Shown: piece by piece, positions 44,210-53,095 of the stretch
How positions within the stretch are numbered: position 1 is the stretch's first letter
How the letters are laid out: each line of letters starts with the position of its first letter
NCBI GenBank assembly: GCA_965216255.1
Contig: OZ244148.1
Span: 5,208,001-5,272,000, forward strand
Reading direction: 5' to 3'
Source: G965216255 sp965216255
Lineage (GTDB): Bacteria > Bacteroidota > Rhodothermia > Rhodothermales > Bin80
DNA length: 64,000 bases
The notes under the pieces: generated by a model
The model's database searches: none
The model's input: the letters and a program-made list of their open reading frames with translations, nothing else
Told to the model about the DNA's origin: nothing
Position numbers and translations under genes: made by a program

Positions 44210-46075
44210 ATGGATCGCGACACAGAAGCCCCAGGGCCCGACAATACGGTAGAACACGCCATCCGGGTGATGCCGGAGACGCTCGCCAACAAACTTGCTG
44301 CCGGCGAAGTGGTGCAGCGTCCCGCGGCGGCACTGAAGGAGTTGATGGAGAATGCGGTGGACGCGGGGGCAGACGCCATCGAAGCCATCCTCCAGGATTC
44401 AGGTAGTTCCCTCATCCAGGTTCGGGATAATGGCATGGGCATGAGTTCAGAGGATGCCGTGCTAAGCTTTCGTAGGCATGCCACCAGCAAGATCCGCTCC
44501 GTGGTAGATCTCGAACGGATAGGGACACTGGGCTTCCGAGGCGAGGCGCTGGCGTCCATTGCTGCGGTTTCACAAGTAACGATGCGAACCCGGCGGCATA
44601 GGGATGCGTCGGGGTTTCTCGTGCGCATTGCCGGTGGCCTAGTCAAGGCGGCCGAGCCCTGCGCGGCACAACCGGGCACTTCCATTGAAGTGCGCAACCT
44701 GTTTTTCAACGTGCCCGCACGCCGCAGTTTTCTGAAGACGCCGGCTACAGAATTCAGGCACCTCTCGGAGATTTTCCAGAAACTCGCGCTGGCCAGCCCA
44801 GGCACCGCGTTTACGCTATTTCACGACGGAGCGGAGGTTTACAGACTGGACCGGGCCCGGTCAACGGATGTAGAGGAAGCCCTGCAGGAGCGCATGTGCG
44901 CGCTGTTTGGGACCCATGTCTCCGGCAAGATCGTTCCGGTTTGCGAGTCCACGAGCTATCTCTCGGTGCAGGGCTTTCTGGGGAGTGCGGCGCTGGGTCG
45001 CAAGACGAGAGCAGAGCAATTCCTGTACGTCAACGGGCGCAGCGTACGCAGCCGCTCACTGAGCCATGCGATCGCGTCTGCGTACGAGGGCCTGCTTCCC
45101 GCCCGCAACCACCCGTTTTATGTGCTGTTTCTACAACTGGACCCGCGTTACATCGATGTAAACGTACATCCCACCAAGACGGAGATCAAATTTGACGATG
45201 AAAGAGGCATATACGGGTTCCTGAAGACCGTAGCCCAGAAGGCCTTGGCAACGGCGGACCTGGTGCCGCGGCTTGATACTGGCAGCCACCGCATTACCAT
45301 AGCTTTGCAGGACGCCCCGGCTATACCACGAGATCCGGCACGCGACCGGGATGCGGACCCTTCGCGCGTACCTTCGAAGTTGAAGGTGGTGCCCCGCAGC
45401 ACGCAGCACGACAGGCTAACCGAATTGTTGTTTAGCCCGCTCGCAGAAAGAGAAGAGCATCCGGCAGCGCCTCTGGTCGACGAACTGGAGCAGCCGGTCG
45501 ACGAACCGCTGCTGTGGCAGCTGCACAACAGGTTTGTTCTTGCACAGCTGCGAACGGGCCTCCTGATTGTGGATCAGCGCGCGGCCCAGGAACGGATTTT
45601 GTACGAACGAGCCCTGGAAAGCATGCAGAACGGATTGGGCATGTCGCAGCAGTTGCTTTTTCCGCAATCGCTAGAATGCAACCCAGCCGATTTTGCATTG
45701 CTTCGGGAGATCATGCCCGAGCTTGTATCGCTCGGTTTCAGTCTGGAAACCTTCAGTGGCGCTACGGTTGTAGTGCGCGGCGTTCCGGCAGATGTCCGCT
45801 CTGGCTGCGAGCGGGACATATTGCAAGATCTGCTGCAGCAGTACAGAGACAATGAGTCCGTTCTAAAGATCACTGGGAGGGATAATGTGGCAAAAAGTAT
45901 GGCCAGGCATGCGGCCGTGAGGGCAGGGGAGCCTCTTTCGCCGGAGCAGATGCGTACCCTGATAGACCGGCTATTCATGTGCAGGAAGCCGTACACTTCA
46001 CCGTATGGCCGCTCAACCATGGTGCAGATTCCCGTGGAGGAGTTGGATCGACGCTTTGCGAAGCGCTCTCCCTGA
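44210..46075 (+). CDS. mutL: DNA mismatch repair protein MutL, endonuclease motifs lost
   Basis: A 621-residue GHKL ATPase. The N-terminal domain is complete: ANKLAAGEVVQRPAAALKELMENAVDAGA (with the catalytic Glu of ELMEN), DNGMGM, RHATSKI and GFRGEALASIAAVS. In the C-terminal domain the three metal-site motifs of nuclease MutLs are altered. DQHA(x2)E(x4)E reads DQRAAQERILYE (R457 for His), the ACxxAVRAG Cys is R566 (ARHAAVRAG), and CPHGRP reads SPYGRS (597-602). The dimer fold seems kept. It probably matches MutS but lacks normal nicking activity. The ATG at 44210 is chosen over a TTG at 44195. Confidence 0.94.
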   Translation: MDRDTEAPGPDNTVEHAIRVMPETLANKLAAGEVVQRPAAALKELMENAVDAGADAIEAILQDSGSSLIQVRDNGMGMSSEDAVLSFRRHATSKIRSVVDLERIGTLGFRGEALASIAAVSQVTMRTRRHRDASGFLVRIAGGLVKAAEPCAAQPGTSIEVRNLFFNVPARRSFLKTPATEFRHLSEIFQKLALASPGTAFTLFHDGAEVYRLDRARSTDVEEALQERMCALFGTHVSGKIVPVCESTSYLSVQGFLGSAALGRKTRAEQFLYVNGRSVRSRSLSHAIASAYEGLLPARNHPFYVLFLQLDPRYIDVNVHPTKTEIKFDDERGIYGFLKTVAQKALATADLVPRLDTGSHRITIALQDAPAIPRDPARDRDADPSRVPSKLKVVPRSTQHDRLTELLFSPLAEREEHPAAPLVDELEQPVDEPLLWQLHNRFVLAQLRTGLLIVDQRAAQERILYERALESMQNGLGMSQQLLFPQSLECNPADFALLREIMPELVSLGFSLETFSGATVVVRGVPADVRSGCERDILQDLLQQYRDNESVLKITGRDNVAKSMARHAAVRAGEPLSPEQMRTLIDRLFMCRKPYTSPYGRSTMVQIPVEELDRRFAKRSP

Positions 46076-46193
46076 GGTACACAAGCGGCAACAAGGGTCG
46101 TATCTCTCGTCCGGCCTTGCAGTATGACATGTGCAGGGCACTCCCGGAAGCAGGGATACTGCTTCGACAGGCCGAGCGCGCCATAGACTGTGC

Positions 46194-47615
46194 ATGACCA
46201 TGGAACCGTCGCTTGTGCGGCGTACGCGCCAATATGTGGGTAGCCACCGGCTCCTTTCTCCGGGTGCCCGGGTGCTGGTAGCGGTAAGTGGAGGAGTGGA
46301 CTCCGTGGTGCTGCTGCGTGTCCTTGTTCTTTTGGGTTATTGCACAGAAGCGGCCCATATGAATTTTCAGCTGCGGGGTGCCGCATCGGCAAGCGATGAG
46401 GCCCTGGTTCGGGACCTGTGCAGGCAGTGGGCCATTTGCCTGCATGTTGCCCCGATGGAGACGGCTGCGCTGGCATCCTCAGCGGGCGAATCTGTCCAGA
46501 TGGCAGCGCGCCGGCTCCGCTATGCGTTCTTTCAGCGGGTGGCTACTGAGCGAGGACTGACGCATGTGGCCGCCGGGCACCACATGGATGACCAGGTTGA
46601 AACCGTTCTCCAGAACCTGATTCGGGGTACGGGCCCCGAAGGACTGGCCGGCATGTCCTCCTCGAGACCCCTTGAAGCCGGCTCCTCCATCGTGCTCATA
46701 CGCCCTCTACTTCACGTGCGGCGTAGGGAAATCGTGTCCTTCGCCCGGTCTGAGGGCCTACAATGGCATGAAGACATCTCCAATACCGATGCCAAGTACG
46801 CGCGTAGCAGGCTGCGGTGCAAGGTGGTTCCGGCCATTGAGGAGGCGTTTGGAAGTGCAGCGTCTGTCAACATTGCCCGCTCGTCGAACCTCATGCGCGC
46901 CTATGTTGGAGATACGCTTCTGCCGTTGGCCGAAGAGCTCTTTGACCGGACAGCCTGTGTAGGAAGGCACCGGCTTGACATCAGGATCCTCCAGGACTGT
47001 TCTTCCATCTGGCGCCGGCGTATTATTCTGGAAGCCTTGCGCAGGTGGTTGCCGCTGGCTCCGGCGACCGCGGGCGTGGCGGAGCGAGCCGAGCGCCTGG
47101 TAGCCGCGCAGCCTGGTCGTCGCATGGAGCTGGGTAGAGGGATAATCTGGCGAGATCGCGACTCTTTGGTCTTCGCAGCGGCACGGCCCGTCACCCAGCC
47201 TGTCCGGCTGGAATACGGCGAAACTGCGCTGCTAAGCACGGGGCTTTTGCGGGTAGAGTTGCTGGATACAGGCCGTTGCATCCCCGCAGCCGGTGTGCCG
47301 CTTGTGGCGCACATGGATGCAGACCGGCTGAAGGGCGAGCTTGTCGCACGTACCTGGAAGTCTGGCGATCGGCTGCGCCCGCTGGGCATGCAGGGCACCA
47401 AGAAGGTGAGTGATATTCTGACGGATGCCAAGGTGCCCGTAGCCGAGCGGAAGGACATGTGGGTCGTGACCTGCGGCCCGGATATCGCATGGGTAGTCGG
47501 ACTGCGACTAGCCGCCGCATTTCAGGTGCTGCCAACCACCAGGAAGATCGCCAGGCTTAGCTTCAGTCCCGTATCAGACAACATGGATCATGGCGGAAAA
47601 GCCGACAGCGACTGA
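46194..47615 (+). CDS. tilS: tRNA(Ile)-lysidine synthetase
   Basis: A 473-residue enzyme that converts the C34 of tRNA-Ile(CAU) to lysidine. The PP-loop is AVSGGVDSVVLL (residues 30-41), with AGHHMDDQVETVLQNLIRG and ARSRLRCKVVPAIEEAF following, and the C-terminal TilS domain includes RTWKSGDRLRPLGMQGTKKVSDIL. I start at ATG 46194 (a second ATG is at 46200); a longer frame from 46131 has no support. The 3' end overlaps hpt by 26 bases, a usual tilS-hpt pair. Confidence 0.97.
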   Translation: MTMEPSLVRRTRQYVGSHRLLSPGARVLVAVSGGVDSVVLLRVLVLLGYCTEAAHMNFQLRGAASASDEALVRDLCRQWAICLHVAPMETAALASSAGESVQMAARRLRYAFFQRVATERGLTHVAAGHHMDDQVETVLQNLIRGTGPEGLAGMSSSRPLEAGSSIVLIRPLLHVRRREIVSFARSEGLQWHEDISNTDAKYARSRLRCKVVPAIEEAFGSAASVNIARSSNLMRAYVGDTLLPLAEELFDRTACVGRHRLDIRILQDCSSIWRRRIILEALRRWLPLAPATAGVAERAERLVAAQPGRRMELGRGIIWRDRDSLVFAAARPVTQPVRLEYGETALLSTGLLRVELLDTGRCIPAAGVPLVAHMDADRLKGELVARTWKSGDRLRPLGMQGTKKVSDILTDAKVPVAERKDMWVVTCGPDIAWVVGLRLAAAFQVLPTTRKIARLSFSPVSDNMDHGGKADSD

Positions 47616-48153
47616 GACGGCGTGCGCCGGAAAATGGCGCCTGAGACTGGTCATAGATGAAGCGACCATAAGGCAGAGGGTGCGCGAGATAGGCAAACAA
47701 CTTTCGCAGCGCTACGCGGGCCAGGTGCCCATTCTCATCGGTATCCTGGACGGTTCCTTCATGTTCGTTGCGGACTTGGTACGATCCATTGAGCCATGCT
47801 GCGAGGTCACATTCTGGAAAGTGTCTTCCTACGGCATGGGCATGGTATCATCGGGTCATGTGACAGAATGTGACCGGCCCGATGTACGCGTGGCAGGCCG
47901 CCACGTGATTGTGGTAGAGGACATAGTAGACTCCGGGCTAACACTTCGGACCCTGCTAAATAGCCTAAGCGCGGCGCGGCCCGCATCCTTGGCGGTTGTA
48001 ACATTGCTGCACAAGGGCGTGGTGGATGATATCCAGGTGGACTACGTTGGATTTACCGTGCCTGACCACTACATGGTGGGATATGGACTGGACTACAGGA
48101 AGGAACTGAGGAATCTTCCCTGCTTGTATGCCATGGAACGGGTTCTGGACTGA
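47590..48153 (+). CDS. hpt: Hypoxanthine phosphoribosyltransferase
   Basis: A 187-residue purine salvage enzyme. The PRPP-binding motif VVEDIVDSGLTLRTL is intact, with IGILDGSFMFVADL and the substrate loop KVSSYGMGMVSSG before it and GYGLDYRKELRNLP near the end, as in bacterial Hpt. It makes IMP from hypoxanthine and PRPP. The start lies in the tilS 3' end, so it is likely coupled to tilS translation. The stop is inside a short tandem repeat. Confidence 0.96.
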   Translation: MAEKPTATETACAGKWRLRLVIDEATIRQRVREIGKQLSQRYAGQVPILIGILDGSFMFVADLVRSIEPCCEVTFWKVSSYGMGMVSSGHVTECDRPDVRVAGRHVIVVEDIVDSGLTLRTLLNSLSAARPASLAVVTLLHKGVVDDIQVDYVGFTVPDHYMVGYGLDYRKELRNLPCLYAMERVLD

Positions 48154-48178
48154 TTGTTTGGACTGATTGTTTGGACTG
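48147..48178. repeat. Short tandem repeat over the hpt stop
   Basis: The 13-base unit GGACTGATTGTTT occurs at 48147-48159 and 48160-48172, with GGACTG starting a third copy. The TGA stop of hpt is inside the first unit. This could vary in copy number by slippage but does not change the protein. Confidence 0.85.
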
Positions 48179-48218
48179 GGTATGTTAAATTGTGTCGCAG
48201 ACAAGTTGCTGCCAGGCC

Positions 48219-49184
48219 ATGAAAGATTCCTCGCCTCTGACCTGCTCATCCTATTCGCGCCGAGGATTCTTGCGGACGGCCGCGGCCGCCACGGTGCTCT
48301 TCCCCTTGACTTCCTGGCGCACCAGGCGGAAGGATGTGCGCATTGGCGCAATCTCGTACAGCTTTCGGCGTATCCCCGGAAGCGCGGAAGAAATCCTCGG
48401 CTACATGCAGGAGCTTGGGTTGACTACGATAGAATTGATGGGTCAGCCCGCGGAGGTATTCGCGGGAGCGCCGCAGACGACATTCAGGCGGGTTAATCCC
48501 CGGGAATTGACCGCAGAGGAAAGGACGAAGCTTGCAAATGAGCGGCGCCTAGCGTCGGCAGAAGCGGCGCTGTGGCGGCGTTCGGCGTCCATGGAGCGGT
48601 TTGAGCAACTTGGGCAAATGTACCGGGACGCTGGCGTAGACATAGACATCCTGAAGCTGGGATCCCCGATGTGGTCAGACGAGGAAATAGACTACGCCTT
48701 TCGGGCTGCTCGGGCCGTAGGGGCACGCGGCATCTCCTTCGAGATATCGGACGAAAATGCCGAAAGGATGGCGCCATTCGCTACTCGCCACGAGATGCTC
48801 GTTGGCATGCACAACCATGTGCAGGTAGCAAATGAAGGCTTTACGTTTGATGTGCCGCTTTCCTTTTCAGCCAACAATATGCTAAATCTGGATATCGGGC
48901 ATTATGTGGCAGCGCTGGGAACGTCGCCGGTACCCGTGATTCGCAAATATCATGAAAGGATTTCGCATCTGCATCTCAAGGATCGGAAGAGTCCGGAAAA
49001 CGGTGGTGCCAACGTACCGTGGGGGCAAGGGGATACACCCATTGCCGATGTCCTGCAGCTACTGCAGGAGGAAGGCTACCCGATTACCGCGATGATCGAG
49101 CTGGAGTACGAAATCCCCGAGGACTCGACCGTAATAGAAGAAATGAAGAAATGTGTGGAGTTCTGCCGCACGGCGTTATCCTAG
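48219..49184 (+). CDS. Tat-exported sugar phosphate isomerase/epimerase-like protein
   Basis: A 321-residue protein with a twin-arginine signal (SRRGFLRTAAAATVLFP) before an AP-endonuclease-2-type TIM barrel (IGAISYSFRR, ELGLTTIELMG, VGMHNHVQV, LNLDIGHYVAALG, HLHLKDRK and AMIELEYE). Likely metal ligands are the Glu, Asp and His residues in those strands. This family of exported isomerase-like proteins often handles sugars or inositols in the periplasm; the substrate is unknown. I start at the ATG at 48219, as a GTG at 48192 would extend past the signal. It ends by overlapping a convergent gene by 9 bases. Confidence 0.85.
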   Translation: MKDSSPLTCSSYSRRGFLRTAAAATVLFPLTSWRTRRKDVRIGAISYSFRRIPGSAEEILGYMQELGLTTIELMGQPAEVFAGAPQTTFRRVNPRELTAEERTKLANERRLASAEAALWRRSASMERFEQLGQMYRDAGVDIDILKLGSPMWSDEEIDYAFRAARAVGARGISFEISDENAERMAPFATRHEMLVGMHNHVQVANEGFTFDVPLSFSANNMLNLDIGHYVAALGTSPVPVIRKYHERISHLHLKDRKSPENGGANVPWGQGDTPIADVLQLLQEEGYPITAMIELEYEIPEDSTVIEEMKKCVEFCRTALS

Positions 49185-50468
49185 TGGCATGATGCCGGAT
49201 TCCTTTGGCAGGCAAACGTAGGGTTTCTCCGCAAACTGCGTCAGCGCATGAATGGCGCGCGTGTCGGCAGACTCGGACAGTTCGTGCACGCAGCCGTCGG
49301 CATGCAAAATATGAATGGTGCCATCCCTGCGTTCGTACGTGGCATGGTTGGCGTAGCCCGTGTCGAAGTAATAAGGAATATCCTTTTCCACGTGCGCAGG
49401 ATCGGATAGCCTTAGGCGCAGGAGGGTTTCCCCAACCTGCGCCTTCCACTGACTGGACTGCTCGATCCCCGGAATCTTTGCCAGGAATATGCATCGGAAC
49501 AGGTCACGCTGAATGAAGCGGCGGGAAAGGTCGGCAAGGATGGGATCCGGGCTTGCCATCCAGCGCTTGAGGCTGTATAGTACATCCTCGTCATCAAGCG
49601 CAATGAATGCTTCCAGCACATCCGGGCGATCCCACGGCCCTGGAGCGGGCGGCGAGGCAAGGAAAAAGTGTAACGCAGGCGAGATACCTTCTACGGCTGC
49701 GGCATGGCCGCGCGCCAGGTTTGCGCGTGCGCGCCGTATGGCAGATACCAGAACCTGGTCACCTGCCACCACCGTCTTATGAAGATAGACCTGCCAGTAC
49801 ATAAGGCGCCGCGCAAGCAGTACGTTTTCTACGGCATAGATGCCTTTGGCCAGGATGACCACCCGGGAGCGCGGCCCTCCGCAGCGCGGATGCACGCGCA
49901 TGGTTTTCAGAATGCGACCGGCGCCTATACGGCCTTCAACCACGCCCGTGAAATGGGAATCACGCCGAAGATAATCCAGTCGGTCGAGGTCCAATTGCCC
50001 GGCAATGAGGTCGTGAAAGAAGGTGCGTTCATACGTGCCCGCCATCATCTGCAGCGTCAGATCAAGGGGTGCTCCGATGCGATCTCTAAGGGTCTCTACC
50101 AGCGCGTGGGTAATAGATTCATGTGTAATACCGGCAATGAGCCTGAATTCGAGCGTATGTGAATACGGCCCGTGGCCCACGTCGTGCAGCAGGGCCGCAG
50201 CGAGCGCGGCCCGGTGCTCCACCGCAGAAATGGGTGTTCCATGCTCGCTTAAATTCCTGAGCGCGTCCTGCATCAGTGCCATGGTGCCAATGGCATGCGT
50301 GAAGCGGGAATGTTCGGCGCACGGAAACACCAGGTGTCCGACGCCCAGCTGGCGTATCCTGCGCAGCCGCTGCACCTCCGGAGTCAGGACAAGAGGCAGC
50401 AGAAACTTGCGCGGCACGCCAACGAAGCCATGGATGACATCCGAAAACTGTTTGTACAGGTTTGACAC
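49176..50468 (-). CDS. HD-domain phosphohydrolase (dGTPase-like)
   Basis: A 430-residue soluble protein. The HD motif residues are H58 (EHSRFTHAIG), H95-D96 (ALLHDVGHGPYSH) and, further on, a conserved Asp in QLDLDRLDYLRRDS, fitting the YwfO/dGTPase-like subgroup of metal-dependent phosphohydrolases. The start chosen is GTG at 50468 (SNLYKQFSDVIHG); a TTG at 50519 is possible. The likely substrates are nucleotides or cyclic nucleotides, but this is not decided by sequence. The 3' end overlaps the Tat isomerase gene's end in convergent fashion. Confidence 0.85.
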   Translation of the reverse strand: MSNLYKQFSDVIHGFVGVPRKFLLPLVLTPEVQRLRRIRQLGVGHLVFPCAEHSRFTHAIGTMALMQDALRNLSEHGTPISAVEHRAALAAALLHDVGHGPYSHTLEFRLIAGITHESITHALVETLRDRIGAPLDLTLQMMAGTYERTFFHDLIAGQLDLDRLDYLRRDSHFTGVVEGRIGAGRILKTMRVHPRCGGPRSRVVILAKGIYAVENVLLARRLMYWQVYLHKTVVAGDQVLVSAIRRARANLARGHAAAVEGISPALHFFLASPPAPGPWDRPDVLEAFIALDDEDVLYSLKRWMASPDPILADLSRRFIQRDLFRCIFLAKIPGIEQSSQWKAQVGETLLRLRLSDPAHVEKDIPYYFDTGYANHATYERRDGTIHILHADGCVHELSESADTRAIHALTQFAEKPYVCLPKESGIMPLG

Positions 50469-50530
50469 GCGGCTAGTCGCAAAGACATCTCTGGCGCCAG
50501 TATATTCTGGCGATCCCAACAGGAATTGAA

Positions 50531-51943
50531 ATGGGTCTCAGGCTTGCATGCTGTATTGAAGCACCGTGCCCATACGTGCCCAAGGCGCGGTACGCGCTGC
50601 GCATGCTACTTGCACCGTTGGGAATCGATCCATACTGGGTGGAGCGAAAGGAACTCGGCCGGGCGGGCATCTATTACGGACTGCCGGCAGTGCGCATTCC
50701 CGAGTCCATAGTACGTATTGCGCTCTCGAAGGATGCCGTGGCCTATTTCGAAACGGGCGATGCCTACCCGGCACAGGGGGTTGGCTGGCGTATCTGGTGG
50801 CAGGAGCGTTGGCCCGTGCTTTTTGGCGATGATCTCTTTGCGTCGGCATTTTTTTGGCTGTCGGGCTGGCAGGAGCACGTGGTGAGCGGCCGCGACCGGC
50901 ACGCAAGGTTCCAGCATGCCGCAAGTCTGCAGGCCAGCCTGGGCACCACGACCAGACCCTGCGTGGATGCCTACCGCGAAAGGCTGGCCGAGATGCTCGA
51001 ACGATCGGGCCTGCGCCTGCAGCGGCGCCAGTGGCAGGATGCAGCCTGGGCACTGTGCCCGACCTTCGATATTGACTACCTTCGCAAGTGGCGCCGCGGG
51101 ATGATCTTTCGTGAAGCGGTGCAATATTTTCTTCTCAATTACCGCAAAGTATCAATAGCGGGGCGATGGCACCGGTTTGGCCGCTTTCTGGCTGACTGGC
51201 TGCGGCCCTCTGATGTATACCGCGAATCCCTGGCTAGGCTGCATGCGGAATGCGCTCGCTATGGCACCGGAACTTTCCTGTTCAAGGCAGGAGCGCACGG
51301 CCCAAACGATGTGGCCTACAGGATGGACGACCCCTTTCTGGCACGCACTATTTTGGCGCTGGAGCGGGACGGCTTTGAGGTCGGCGTCCACGGAAGCTAT
51401 TATGCGCACGCGCACGAAGAGTACCTTGCGGCTGAGAGGCGGGCTGTTGCTCTTGCCACGCGCACCGCGCCCGTGTCAGTGCGCCAGCACTTTCTGCGCT
51501 ACGAGGCGCCGGCCACGCACCGCCTTCAAGAGCGGCTGGGGTTTCGCATCGATTCCACCCTTGCGTTTAGCGAAACGGAAGGGTTTCGTCATTCCACCTG
51601 CCTGCCCTTCCAGGTTTTTGACGTGCACGCCAATGCATGCACGCAGATATGGGAAATGCCACTCGCCGTGATGGAGTCTGCCCTTTTCAATCGCCGCGGG
51701 CTCTCGGTGGAAGAAGCCATGCGTGCCACGCACGACATTCTGCAGACTTGTCGTCGTTTCCGGGGCGTTGCCGTTCTGCTCTGGCACAATATCCTCTGGG
51801 ACGCGCTGGATCATCCCGGTTGGGACGAACACTATAGGGCTACCCTGCGCGTGGCCGCCGGGCAGGGTGCACGTGTGATGTCCATGCGGGAGGCGCTCGA
51901 TGCATGGCTGCAGTCCTCCGCCGCCCTTTTCCCCGCGTCATGA
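50531..51943 (+). CDS. DUF7033-type polysaccharide deacetylase family protein
   Basis: A 470-residue protein with no signal peptide. The N-terminal 150 residues form the small domain linked to such proteins (DUF7033), and the rest is a polysaccharide-deacetylase (CE4, NodB) barrel. CPTFDIDYLRK holds the first Asp motif, GVHGSYYAH the His motif, and FLRYEAPATHRL and LLWHNILWD the later barrel strands. These features suggest N-deacetylation of an envelope or extracellular sugar, although DUF7033 members are mostly uncharacterised. It lies 62 bases past the divergent HD gene start. Confidence 0.75.
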   Translation: MGLRLACCIEAPCPYVPKARYALRMLLAPLGIDPYWVERKELGRAGIYYGLPAVRIPESIVRIALSKDAVAYFETGDAYPAQGVGWRIWWQERWPVLFGDDLFASAFFWLSGWQEHVVSGRDRHARFQHAASLQASLGTTTRPCVDAYRERLAEMLERSGLRLQRRQWQDAAWALCPTFDIDYLRKWRRGMIFREAVQYFLLNYRKVSIAGRWHRFGRFLADWLRPSDVYRESLARLHAECARYGTGTFLFKAGAHGPNDVAYRMDDPFLARTILALERDGFEVGVHGSYYAHAHEEYLAAERRAVALATRTAPVSVRQHFLRYEAPATHRLQERLGFRIDSTLAFSETEGFRHSTCLPFQVFDVHANACTQIWEMPLAVMESALFNRRGLSVEEAMRATHDILQTCRRFRGVAVLLWHNILWDALDHPGWDEHYRATLRVAAGQGARVMSMREALDAWLQSSAALFPAS

Positions 51944-52054
51944 AGAGCACAAGCCTTCGGCGAGGGTCCATGTCTGCCTGGTCGTCCGGGCTCGTGCAGG
52001 CCCTGTGCCGTGCCCATATATTGCATCTCGCAAAGCAGCCATTGCTGGTAGTTC

Positions 52055-53011
52055 ATGCCCGATAACCGGCCCGTATCAGAGCACTGGCATCATCACACGA
52101 TGCTGCTTCTGTTTACCGGGATGTGGGGTGCCAATTTCATTCTTGCAGAGGTTGCGCTACGGGAAATGGCTCCCATCTCCTTCAGCGTAGCCCGCTTTGC
52201 CGTAGGCGCCGCAGCCATGTTCGTTGTGCTGTACGCCCACGGCAGGAAACCTGTCAGCCCGCTGCGGCTGTTTCCCCGGGTGGAGCGGCGCGACGTGCTT
52301 CGCCTGATTCTGGTGGCAGTTTTCGGGGCCATGCTGGCTCCCTGGCTGGGCATAGAGGGGCTGGCACTATCCACAGGCGCGCGCGCCTCGCTCTGGCTGG
52401 CGCTCGGGCCTGTGATGAGCGTGACCATCGGCGTATTTATGCGCTCGGAACGCATAGGCTTCATGGGACTTGTGGGCGTCGCGCTATCAGGATTGGGTGG
52501 GCTGGTGCTGGCCTTCGACGGGATTCGCGGGGCCGGAAACCTCTTTTTGGGGGACGGACTTCTTTTTCTGGCCCTCCTGTTTGCCGTCGCGGAGCTGCAC
52601 GTCATCAAGCCATTGGCCGCGCGCTACGGCTCAGCCCCTACGGTTACGGCCCGGACAGCCTTGGGCGTGGCTGCTTATGCGGCCGTGGCGGCACCATCCC
52701 TTACGGCACAACCCTGGCTCACGTTTGGAACATGGACATGGGTCGCCATCCTGGCAGGGGGCGCAATAGGCATAGGGATAGGGCAATGGGTCAAGGTGAG
52801 GGCGCTGGAGACCATCGGGCCGACCCGAGTGGTGCTCTACGGGAATCTGGTGCCGGTCGCAGCCCTGCTCATAGCCTGGCTTGCCCTTAGCGCCGTGCCG
52901 TCCGTTATGGAAGGCATCGCGGCGGCGCTCATTCTGGCCGGTGCCGTATGCCTGGAAATACTGGATTCCTACCAGCATCACGCGCCGGCTACTACCGAAA
53001 TGTCCATGTAG
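52055..53011 (+). CDS. DMT superfamily transporter (EamA type)
   Basis: A 318-residue inner-membrane protein with ten hydrophobic segments in two EamA repeats (residues about 12-145 and 160-300). The start motif is FTGMWGANFILAEVALREMAP, and ISFSVARFAVG and ALVSGLGGLVLAF-like stretches follow, which are typical for metabolite exporters. The substrate cannot be told. It stands alone between the deacetylase gene and mutS. Confidence 0.9.
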   Translation: MPDNRPVSEHWHHHTMLLLFTGMWGANFILAEVALREMAPISFSVARFAVGAAAMFVVLYAHGRKPVSPLRLFPRVERRDVLRLILVAVFGAMLAPWLGIEGLALSTGARASLWLALGPVMSVTIGVFMRSERIGFMGLVGVALSGLGGLVLAFDGIRGAGNLFLGDGLLFLALLFAVAELHVIKPLAARYGSAPTVTARTALGVAAYAAVAAPSLTAQPWLTFGTWTWVAILAGGAIGIGIGQWVKVRALETIGPTRVVLYGNLVPVAALLIAWLALSAVPSVMEGIAAALILAGAVCLEILDSYQHHAPATTEMSM

Positions 53012-53095
53012 GGGCGCGGGTACGGGTCATGCCTTATCTTGACGCTTGCATTGTTTTCCGCCCGGTCCCGCGCACAGGAAAGAAAATTCGAGTTG

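Noticed and set aside
53039..53095. Longer MutS start (TTG)
   Set aside because: Those 19 codons have no counterpart in MutS; the ATG at 53096 gives the usual N-terminus.
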